Positions 29,517-38,612 of a DNA stretch of 64,000 nt are shown one piece after another. The stretch is taken from the NCBI GenBank assembly GCA_021234155.1, contig JAJEKV010000027.1:6324623-6388622 (forward strand), in the 5' to 3' direction. The stretch is from Isoetes taiwanensis (Eukaryota > Streptophyta > Lycopodiopsida > Isoetales > Isoetaceae). The stretch's first letter is position 1, and each line of letters begins with the position of its first letter. The notes under the pieces are model-generated. The model made no database searches and was not told the origin of the DNA. It saw nothing but the letters and a program-made list of their open reading frames with translations. A program made the position numbers and the translations under genes.

Positions 29517-30720
29517 TGCAGCTATATTAAATATCCTTTCAGCATCTTCCCACATTTGTGCATCAGCGTAGATATTTGACATGAGAATATATCCAGGACT
29601 GCATCCGGGATTTATAAGCACAAGATTTTCTTAGCATTTCTGCCCAAGCTCCACATCATAAGTCCTGCACGCATTAAGCAAAGATGTCCTACTAATTATA
29701 TTTGGTTCAATGGTTTCCCAGTAAATCTTTAGCCTCTCCAAGGCATCTAGCTCTGCTGAGAAGATCAATCATGCAGGTACAGTGAATAAATATTCGGTGC
29801 AATTGCATGATCACCTCTCATAGATCGGAAATATCGACGGCCTTCATCCACTAGACCTGCACGACTGCAGGCAGCAAGTATGCTAATGAATGTCATGTTG
29901 TTTGATTTCATTCCATTGTGTTCTATGACAGCAAGGCAATGCCCAAGGAGTCCAAGGTCACCAGATCGAGCACACCCTGCAATCAATACATCCCATGACA
30001 CAAAATCTTTGCTTTGCAAATTGTCAAAAACTGCAAGTGACTCTCCAATGCTCCCACATTTTGCATGCATGCCAATGAGAGTATTCCAAATAGCAACATC
30101 AGATTGAAGTCCACTTTCAAGGATCTTTTCATGCATGAGCCGTCCATGCTCTAATGCCGCTATACCTGCACATGCTTTTAAAGTGCTAAAAAATGCAACT
30201 CTGTCTGGGTTTATACCTTCATGGTGCATTTGTCCAAAAAAGGTTAGAGCAGCTAAACCATGTCCATACTCAGCATAGCCTTCAATCATTGCACTCCAAG
30301 CTATCACGTCTCTGTTTCCCATAACCTCAAAAATTTTGGACGCCCTTCTCTAAGCTCCCACACTTGGCATACATATCAACAATTGTGCTAGCAACAACGA
30401 AATCTGATTCAAGGTTCAAGACCATGGCCTATCACCTGGTCATGTATCAGCCTACCATGCTCCAGGGCTCCTACGTCAATGCATGCTCTTCTGTGGCTTC
30501 ATTCCTTCTTGCTGCATTCTTTCATAAAGCTCCATAGCAGGATATCCATGTCCATGCTGACCATATCCCGATATCATTGCACCCCATAGCACCACGTCAC
30601 TATTTTCCAGTTTGTCAAACACTTCCCATGCTTCCCTTAGACTTCAACATTTAGCATACATCAACAGACCGGATCTGGGTGCATCCCATCACTCTAAAAT
30701 ATCCTATGCTTGTGCCCTTC
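29517..30720 (-). pseudogene. PPR pseudogene, 3' half
   Basis: The longest open piece (30322-29765) encodes P, L and S motifs (VIAWSAMIEGYAEYGHG..., AALEHGRLMHEKILESGLQSDV, IWNTLIGMHAKCGSIGES) and the start of the second L motif (FISILAACSRAGLVDEGRRYFRSM). Downstream, E-domain wording (CMIDLLSRARCLGEAKDLL; INPGCSPGYILMSNIYADAQMWEDAERIF) continues to about 29517 in shifting frames. Upstream, more motifs (LREAWEVFDKLENSDVVLWGAMISGYGQHGHG) persist to about 30720, also broken. Several frameshifts and stops make it a pseudogene. Orientation and order agree with the 5' half at 32643-33819. Confidence 0.85.
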
Positions 30721-31461
30721 CGCTGCCATCTGTATGCCATCACCCAACCTAACCTTAGGGCCTCAGAAAACAGAAAAAAGACTCCAATGCCTCAAACTGC
30801 CCATGCCCCGTCGTTTTCCTACCACTTTTGCCATATGAATAATTTCTAATCAATATGTTCCAAACATCACCCAACGTTATTGCTTAAGATGCAAGTTAAG
30901 ATTCAGAAATGACCATTAAACATTCAAATGTAAAACACAAGGATTAACAACTAGACTTCAGCAAAACAATCGTTCCAAGAAAATTAATTTTTTAGCCCCA
31001 TGTTGAATGAAATATTAGGGAACACGCAAACTAAGCTTGGTGAAGTTTTAAAGGCCTGTTCCACTTGGAGAATGAAACTGAATTTGAATACATCTTTACT
31101 GTGACGGTGTTCTTTTGAGCCTACAATTGTGGGTAAGTTACAAGAGATGCATATCGCAAACCAAAACATGACATATAGTCAGAGGCCTCTAGCTCCCGAG
31201 TAACATCCCCGCTTATACGCACAGGTCCCCCACCCACTAACGCACCGCGCACACAACATTTCTTTTCTTAAAGATCCTACACATGCAAATCTTTCAAAAA
31301 CACTTCGTCAGAATTTACAATAACTTCATTACATAAGAATTGATGCACATTATTCATTTTGTTAAAAATCATTTTCTTTATTACCTCAAGGCATTACCCC
31401 AATATATTTATTCTCCACATCCATGCCATCTAACTGTTGCATCCAACATCCACATTGGGAT

Positions 31462-31651
31462 CGTAAAGTTAGGGGGGAGGATATTTCGCCATATTTCAAG
31501 CGATCTTAAAAGCGGATAATCTGGCTGTATGGCGGCTTCCTCTCCTCGATCTTTGGCTTCATCTCCTCGGTCTTTGGTGATAGCTTGAATGTCGAGTTAT
31601 TGTGGCTTCGATGGTGCCGCGTGGCGGAAATATCCCCCCCTTAACTTTACG
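31462..31651. mobile_element. MITE, 190 bp, ~30-bp terminal inverted repeats
   Basis: The ends begin CGTAAAGTTAGGGGGGAGGA on the left and, as the reverse complement, CGTAAAGTTAAGGGGGGGAT on the right, followed by ATATTTC.GCCA in both. The GC-rich interior repeats TCTCCTCG.TCTTTGG. No transposase; superfamily unknown. Confidence 0.75.
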
Positions 31652-32090
31652 TTAGAAAATGTTAAGCCATGAGGCCCTTACAGCGAGTGCGGACCGGGCT
31701 TCGCCCTCTAGGGCTCGCCGGTCCTTACCGGCGTAAAAGGGCAAGCGGCTGATATCTCTAACTAAAAAAGCGCCTGGCGGGAATGCTTGCTGCCAATGTT
31801 TGTTGTCGCATATATATTTATACTGCCTGGCTATTCAGTAAAACGTAACTATAAACGCTCAACAAAGTTTCCATACATGGTTACATAGAATATAAAACAG
31901 ACCTCCTCATGGTGCTCACAAAACTGTTTTCGGCATAAGGTGAAGTAGAACAATTCATAAGGAGTTCCTCATCAGACATGTCCAATACTGGATGTGCATA
32001 ATAAACCCAGCACATTTCCCTGGAAAGGATATTTTATGTCTAAAACTTATCTTAAAAAAGAGACCATGTAAGATATAAATTGCATAAATA

Positions 32091-32144
32091 GAATAGAATA
32101 GAATAGAATAAGTTTTTAGCGTCCACGGAGACCAATTGGCCTAT
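32091..32144 (-). mobile_element. (GAATA)4 plus retroposon 3' end, second copy
   Basis: After four GAATA units, a T-rich junction is followed by AGCGTCCACGGAGACCAATT and GGCCTAT, matching 20773-20800 in the dioxygenase intron. On the minus strand this is the 3' terminus of the same unidentified retroposon. Confidence 0.5.
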
Positions 32145-32574
32145 GGGACCCAAACAAAAAGCTAGGCAGCAAGCATATTACTGACAGGATTAAAAAACCC
32201 CCGCCCTGAAGCACCGTCATATATAGCAACCACAAAACATATTTTAAGTGCATTACCATTTAAATGGCTGAACCGTAAAGCAATCCAGGGCAGTAACGTA
32301 AGGTGTTCTTAATGTGGAGGAAGGCCCCATAGTTGCTGAGATTGCCCTTATGACTCCATCAGGACCACGGGCATCCTCTATAAAATTAGCAGGCATAATT
32401 TGACCTGTACAAGTTTCAATCTGCATGCATTAAAACACTATCAATGTGAAAACCAAGTCAAACCAGGTAAGTAAGGAAATAACAGAATTCTGTAATATAT
32501 GTTGAGCGGCAATTATATGGACCTGGTTATGCTAATCACTTTATTTAATTATTTCGCCATTACACTTAAATCAT

Positions 32575-32642
32575 TTCATGTCAAATTTCCTCGTTAAAAT
32601 GCCAGCCAGTCAAATTTCCTTGTTTAAATGCCAGCCAACAAG
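32575..32642. repeat. tandem repeat, two ~30-bp units
   Basis: TCAAATTTCCT.GTT.AAATG followed by CCAGCCA occurs twice, at the boundary where PPR wording stops. Confidence 0.8.
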
Positions 32643-33819
32643 GCTGATGCATAAAATCCATCTTTCTTTCTAGTATGCCATGGATAACTAGCTGACTATG
32701 TATCACTTTGCCCTGTTGGATGGTTCCTAGCATGTTACATGCCTTCAAAACAGTAAAAAACGTGGCTTTATGTGGGCTGGCATCTCCTTCTTGCATTTTC
32801 TCGAAATGTTCTAAGGCGCATAAACCATGCCCATGATCTGCATATCCTGATATCATAGCACCTCAAGAAACTTCGAGTCCTTCAAATGTTTTGCATGCCT
32901 CGCTTAGGCTTCCACATTTCGCATACATGTCAACCATACTACTTCTCACAACAACATCCAAGACAAATTTAAGTTTTATGATTTTCTCATGTATCAATCT
33001 ACCTTGCTCTATAGCTCCAATGTTGTTGCATGCTTTCAAAATACGCAAAAATGTCACCTTATGTGGCACAATCGCTTTATTAATCATCTTGCAGAAAAGC
33101 TCAAGAAAGGAATACCATGACTATCGCGTGTCAACAACGGAACATCCCATTTTATCCCGCTTCTAGTAATTGCCATACTCTATGACTCCTATGCGCTACC
33201 ACAAGCTTTCAAGGTACTGGAATAAGTGAAGTTTTGGGGCTTAAGGCCATTCTTCTGCATTTCTGCAAAAAGCTCCAGAGCACGTAGACCACGTCCAAAC
33301 TGAGCATATGCTGATATCATTATACCCCAGGACACCACATCTCTATTTGAAATTTTGTCAAATACACTGTGTGCATCCTCCAGGTTCCCACGTTTTGCAT
33401 AAATATCAACAAGGGTATTGCAAATAGAAATGTCAGGTTCTAATTCACCATCTATAATTTCATTATGAATCAATCTGCCATGTTCAAGAGCTCCTGTCAA
33501 TGCGCATGCTTTCAGAACAGTAATACAAACATAATTGTTACTTCTAACGTATGAGAACTGCATTTTGGTGTATAAATCAACTGTCACATTGTCCAAGCTT
33601 GCTGTTTGCAGAAATGACAACATTCCATGTATATATGCTTGGTTTTGCCATTCCGTTAAAACCTTGATTGGCCTCAAGTAAACATCCATAAGAAGCAAAG
33701 AGGCGGATAAGATTGTCATTTAAAGTGGAGTATGAATCTAACCCATTATGGAGGACAACGTTTTGTAACCGCCTAGCCCCTGCTTTGTCCTTCTTTTCCG
33801 AGCATAAGTCCAAGTGCAC
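32643..33819 (-). pseudogene. PPR pseudogene, 5' half
   Basis: Open pieces at 33819-33577, 33719-33189, 33087-32863 and 32856-32643 together encode successive P-L-S motifs (YTWNVVISANSKLGQ; VCITVLKACALTGALEHGRLIHNEII; ICNTLVDIYAKRGNLEDAHSVFDKI; DVVSWGIMISAYAQFGRG; FLRILKACNNIGAIEQGRLIHEKI). At least two frameshifts occur, and a W-to-stop change (TGG to TGA at about 32857-32865, within VS*GAMISGY). The 'LKAC' and 'GRLIH' wording is typical of fern and moss PPR expansions. The locus continues in the 3' half at 30720-29517 after the separating sequence. Confidence 0.85.
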
Positions 33820-33861
33820 AGAAGAACAGAAAATAGAGGGTCCATTTTTTTTCTTAGAATC

Positions 33862-34030
33862 CGGTTAGCCAGTTTTGAAATGGATGCCCAAGAACAGCCA
33901 CGACCGCCAGTTTACACCCTACAGCCAGTTTTTAGCAGTCATTGGCATATTCCTGGCACATACTAGCATATGCTTGGAATATGCCATAAACCCACATAAA
34001 CAAGGGCTTGCCCCCCTAGGGGCAACCCAA
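33862..34030 (+). repeat. dispersed repeat, 'CCCACATAA...TTGCCCCCC' family, copy 2
   Basis: Counterpart of 26397-26560. It ends with a self-complementary TTGCCCCCCTAGGGGCAA stretch. Confidence 0.75.
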
Positions 34031-34345
34031 AAATACGACACATAAAATTGAAGTTATTTTTCCACTATAAGGTGTCATAAAATAAGACGCCATCAAAATG
34101 CTAGTGGAAAACCCAAAAAAAATAAGACATGTCTTATTTTAATGATATTTTTAACATATGTGACACTGTCTTATTTTATACCGGAGGAAATCCCCCGGTA
34201 TAAAATAAGACTCCATTCCCCTTAAAAGGAGGAACCGAACCTATCCAAACCTAAGTGGGACATGTATTTTTAAAAGTAGAAAATCGTTTCTTTCTTATTT
34301 GCTTATGTGGCCCAATAGAAATGACTAAAATATGAGACACCACTC
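34031..34345. repeat. TAAAATAAGAC family, copy 2, with strong hairpin
   Basis: At 34168-34211 a 20-bp arm (GTCTTATTTTATACCGGAGG) pairs with its complement across AAAT with one mismatch. The surroundings match 25323-25545 in the opposite orientation. Confidence 0.7.
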
Positions 34346-34349
34346 TAGT

Positions 34350-34406
34350 GGAAAATCACCCTGAATATATAACTAAAATGGAAAATCACCCTGAATATAT
34401 AACTAA
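34350..34406. repeat. tandem duplication, 29-bp unit
   Basis: TGGAAAATCACCCTGAATAT followed by ATAACTAAAA occurs twice in a row. Confidence 0.9.
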
Positions 34407-34617
34407 AAATAAGACGTGTCTTAATTTTTCATGCCTTTCCACTAGTATTTTAGTGATGTCATATTTGATGACTGCCATGCAGTGGAAAAGTAAGTTTAAA
34501 CTTGTGTGTCTCATTTTTAGCCCTGGAGTCACAAATGCATATATTGTATATGACAGCTATATTTTGCGACTAGTGTGGAAAAAGGGCCTAAGTTAAATTA
34601 TAATTTTTAACGATTTT

Positions 34618-35047
34618 TACATTCGCACTACTAGTTAAGTTAGCATATAGTAAAGAAATTTAGTTAACTTTTTAATAAAAACACCAACTAAACTTGCATT
34701 CGCACCTTGTTTGGTTAAGTTAGCAAAATTAACTAAAAGTTAACTAAATTAGAAATTAGCACTAAAAGTTAAATCACCCCATAAAGGTCACTTAAGTTTA
34801 GTTGAATGTGCTTATGATTTTTTATGCCTTTGGCTAACTTAACTAGACATGTTCGAAGGTGTTTAGTTAACTAGTTAAGTTATTTTTTAACCAAATTTTT
34901 TAACTAAACGAGTGCGAAATGGTTTTCCGTTAAGTTAGTCTAACTAAATTTTTCAACTAGTTTTGGTATGAAGGCAATCATCCAGTTAGTGTTGACTTAA
35001 CTTAATGGTAAAAGTTAACTAAACTTAACCATGGGTGCGAATAGACC
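34618..35047. mobile_element. TTAACTAA-rich MITE-like element
   Basis: The ends carry ATTCGCAC...AGTTAAGTTAG and, inverted, ATTCGCACCCATGGTTAAGT. The interior is dominated by TTAACTAAA and its complement in both orientations. It has the build of a low-complexity MITE; the ends are approximate and no target duplication was established. Confidence 0.5.
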
Positions 35048-35080
35048 CTAAGTTTGTTATCTTAGTTTAAGGTATGTTTT

Positions 35081-35156
35081 ATGGATAAGGGAACGACCCC
35101 TTACTCGACTTTCCATGTTGTCAAGTGGGCCTCCGCAGGGAAAGTCAAGTAAGGGG
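35081..35156. repeat. inverted repeat, CCCCTTACTCGACTTTCC
   Basis: 18-bp arms at 35097-35114 and 35139-35156 pair with one mismatch. The left half with its flank (TGGATAAGGG... to ...TGTTGT) recurs at 36290-36329. Confidence 0.8.
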
Positions 35157-35491
35157 CCTTTGCCCTAACGTAAAGGGATTGGCTCGCGTTTTGCCACGTC
35201 AACACTTAACCTTTACGAAGTTTTCACATTTCATTTTTTCCTTCCTTTCTTTTTGCCAGCTTTCGGCTATGGCGATCGCTACGGCGCTCGCATCTTTTCT
35301 GAGCTTTAGGCTCCACATGCTAGCATGCCTTTCAGGATCATTTTTTTTGTAGGAGTGCCTTGGTTCTTGCTAGCAGCACCTTATTTTTCTTTATTTTGTG
35401 GAGTCTGGAGCAGCAGCTAGTTTTTTGCTTTATTTGTGGTATTGTAGCGACTAGCAGTCTTGATAGCAGCAGCTTGATTTTTAGGTTGTTT
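35157..35491. other. unassigned flank of CACTA MITE
   Basis: A 75-codon frame (35125-35352) is not recognised. Repeated AGCAGCAGCT / TTGATTTTTAGGTTG phrases occur on both sides of the MITE. Confidence 0.3.
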
Positions 35492-35687
35492 CACTACTAC
35501 AAAAATAGGTAGAAATGGCACAAAAGTGACATTTATCCTCCGCCTTTTTACCGAGCATAAACGTCACTTTTGTGCCATTTGGGGAGTACAAACGTCATAA
35601 ATGGCACAAAAGTGATGTTTATGCTCCGTAAAAAGGCAGAGGATAAATGTCACTTTTGTGCCATTTCTACCTATTTTTGTAGTAGTG
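35492..35687. mobile_element. CACTA-type foldback MITE, 196 bp
   Basis: It begins CACTACTACAAAAATAGG and ends with the reverse complement, flanked by TTT on both sides (3 bp, as expected for CACTA/En-Spm). The arms of about 90 bp pair with only a few mismatches. Each arm itself contains TGGCACAAAAGTGAC and its inverse, so four copies of that phrase are present. No coding sequence. Confidence 0.88.
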
Positions 35688-36955
35688 TTTTCTTGATTTT
35701 TAGGTTGATTTTCTTGGTGTTCTTTGATTTTTGCGTTGATTTCTTGCAGATAATGGCTGATGAGGCACCTGGGAGTAAATGTGGACGAGTTTTGGAGCAG
35801 CGACTTATTTTTTGCTTGATTTGTGGTGTTGTTGGGATCGGAGAAGGAAAAATAATAATTTAATGGGATGGTAGGCATGTGCACGAAAGTGGGTCCTTTT
35901 GGGCCTGTAAATATTAGAGACGTTTAGAACATAAAGGTACCTCTGTTTTCTGGAAGATTCAATAGCAAGATGTGTTATGCTTCGAACTGCGCCAAATGCA
36001 AAAAGACCTCCTGGAAAGGATGTGGGATGCATGTAAAAAGTGTGTATGATGGGAGGCCAGCACTGCCTCTGTAAATCATGGCCTGGAGGGACCTTGCCCG
36101 CTTTTGAATCCGGCGCCTCTGCAGCAACCGAGACAACCCAAGCCACGGAACCTACTATACTAGCAGGATGTGAGTGATTTTTGGTACTGGGCTCTCCGAA
36201 TTGAAGGTCTTGCTTCGTTTTTTAGTCGATTTTATGCAGTGTGGGAGTGTATTACTTCTTTCTGGCAGTGATGCCCTATGGCTATTTCTGGATAAGGGCA
36301 AAGGCCCCTTACTCGACTTTCCCTGTTGTTTTTACTTTGTGAATGTAACCGAGTTGAGAACTATATGAATGGAACTATGGAAAACTTCAACTGAGTTTTT
36401 GAACCGAGTTTTTACTGTCTGATTCTTGAATTTTTATTAATCTTTTTACTTCTTTTACTAACCATTCTACAAAATTTACTATCCATTCTCAAACTTTTAC
36501 TAGTCAGTTCTAAAACCTTTGCCAGACTTTCAGTTAAAAGTCCTAAAAAGGAAACAATGACTTCCACTAAAAAAAAAGGTTTAGTGTAATTCTCGGATTA
36601 GAATGTGTGCCACATGGCACAAGAGGATTGGACAAGGGAGCAGAACGCGAGCCAACATTCCTTTACGGAAATGATCAAGGCCTTGAATTGTGCTTAAACT
36701 TGTGAGACAAATTATGTGAACATCTGTACTTAACCCTAGTGAGGGTCGATCTAATACAAGTTTCAGGAGCTTGATCAAATCAATCTTCTTTCTGTTAAGT
36801 CCATTGTTTGATCTTCTGTTCGATATTTCTATCCTCTGCTTGAATAGTTCAAACAGGTTATGTGCCCACGACTCTTCTGAGATCCCCTTTGTTCGATTCT
36901 GACTTCTTGTCATTGAGGTTACCCTTTGTCTTAATTCTTGTCACCCCTCCACACA
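35688..36955. other. unassigned, with one direct repeat of the 35081 motif
   Basis: No gene recognised. 36290-36329 repeats TGGATAAGGG...CCCCTTACTCGACTTTCC from 35081. The last few hundred bases are probably the 5' flank or leader of the copia remnant that starts at 36956, but no LTR or primer site could be confirmed. Confidence 0.35.
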
Positions 36956-37793
36956 ATGGAAGCTGCCGAAGGAATTCTTCATGCCTATGAGTGGTGTCTT
37001 GTTCCAAGGTTCACCGAAGGAACTTCCAGTTATGGAAATGGAGAATCCAGATCCTCATTGAGGATAAAGGGCTCTATGATGTAGTTCATTTTCCAGTTGG
37101 TGTTGGGGATGGACCTGCTGCGGTTGCTTTGGATGTTTCAGATGATTCCACTGTTGAAGTGGTTCTGGATAACTTTGCCAAGGATCTTGTTGAGAAGTAT
37201 CGGAAGGCAAGACTGATAATTTGCTCAAGCCTTGATGACACTCCGGCTCGTCTTTGAAGGGAGTTGTATCTGCTTGTGACATCCGACGCATTCTTGTGAT
37301 CATTATATCTCAAATCTTGCTGGAATCGGCTTGCTTTGAGAAAAAGGTTGTATGGTCTTTAGCTGCAAGAGAGTGCAGATTTTATGGAGCATATATACCA
37401 GATGAAAGACCTTCTCGAGCGTTAGTCCACAGGGGTGGACATTACTGAAGAAAAAAAGGTGTGCATGTTGCCAAATAGCTTGCCACATTCCTTTGAAGGA
37501 ATCGTGATAAATATGGAGGGAAGTTTATTTGCTTATACCTTTGAAAAAGCCTTGGAACGTCTCAAAGCCGGATTACTTCGACAACAACAGTTCAAGGCCC
37601 CTGCAGAAGAAAGCTTCATGTGCATGCATGCATCAACGTCTACCTCTGTGAACACGTCCAGGAACCTGGCCAAAAGGGATAAGTTTGATAGGAATATTAC
37701 TTGCTTTATATGCCAAGAAATTGGTCATTGGCCCCCTGTGTTGAAGGTAACTGAGAAGGTCGAAAAGATAAACTTCATCCAGGAGGACAATAT
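36956..37793 (+). pseudogene. copia gag remnant
   Basis: From ATG (MEAAEGI.HAYEWC) through a frameshift into NFQLWKWRIQILIEDKGLYDVV, then KARLIICSSLDDTPARL, then EEKKVCMLPNSLPHSFEGIVINM and a degenerate zinc knuckle (CFICQEIGHW): these are Gag blocks of a Ty1/copia element, in order but broken by indels. At 37781-37793 the sequence is cut by the LINE insertion, and it resumes at 44343. It belongs to a different copia lineage from 4186-9929. Confidence 0.8.
37781..37793. repeat. LINE target duplication (left)
   Basis: AGGAGGACAATAT; matches 44330-44342 at 12 of 13 positions. Confidence 0.8.
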
Positions 37794-37810
37794 TTTTTTT
37801 TTTTTTTTTT

Positions 37811-38612
37811 GAGGGAATGAGATTTTTTCCATTAATTATATATTAGAAAATACATAGAATCCAAGTCTTTGATCAGAAGGGATCAAAGAACTGTAGATGT
37901 TGGAGCAAAACATGAAATAAAAGCCAAATAATAACCAAGTGCATATCCAAAATAATGAGAGATATGCCTTATATACCAAAAGTAATTGTTGTTCTGATTT
38001 GAGATACTAAGGAAATATAGAGTTGTGTATGCAAGCAAGAAAATCTTCTTCACGATAAAAGCTGAAGATTGGAAAATCCTTGTAGTAATGAAGAAACCAA
38101 GTCGCCATTGCCTGCAAGATAAAAGTAGAATAGACAACAGAGTGGCAGGTTAAGTAAGAGATAGAGTTTATTGATCAAGGAATGGAAAGCGTCGAGAGAA
38201 ATTTGGGCTTAGGATGAAATTGGTTTTCTTTCCCAGTCCAAGCACTCAGTCGAGAAACACATGAAGTGGCCATCGGAATGAGCAAATTTCCATATGCATC
38301 GACTTTGCACTTTTGTGATAGTAATAGCATTCCTGTAGAAATTGAAGCGCACATGCGTCGTCATATGCATCTTTGGTAGTTTCAAAAACGAATAATGTAA
38401 TCATCGATAAGTGCTTTTTGCGAGAACTCATAAGCCCAATGGATCTCGAGGTGGAAATTCATGAAGGCTCGGGAAAATTACATCATGGATTTTTGATTTC
38501 CAGTAATAATCCTGATAAGCATTCACCTGAGTGTTAATCTGCCCCTTATATCTGATAGCTTCCTTGAGGTCAAAGCTGGTATCCAGATCCCTCTTGCAAA
38601 ACTCCAGATAAT
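37811..38612 (-). other. LINE 3' untranslated region
   Basis: About 800 bp between the ORF2 stop and the poly(A) tail; no coding function. Confidence 0.7.

Larger units (their letters stand above)
30721..32574. other. sequence separating the two halves of the PPR pseudogene
   Basis: About 1.9 kb without PPR wording. It contains a 190-bp MITE (31462-31651), a GC-rich patch (31690-31760), a (GAATA)4 run (32091-32110) and a shared retroposon tail (32113-32144). It was probably inserted in one or more steps; its outer boundaries are not defined. Confidence 0.5.

Noticed and set aside
35097-35156. Transcription terminator hairpin
   Set aside because: Intrinsic terminators do not apply to plant nuclear genes; better explained as part of a repeat.
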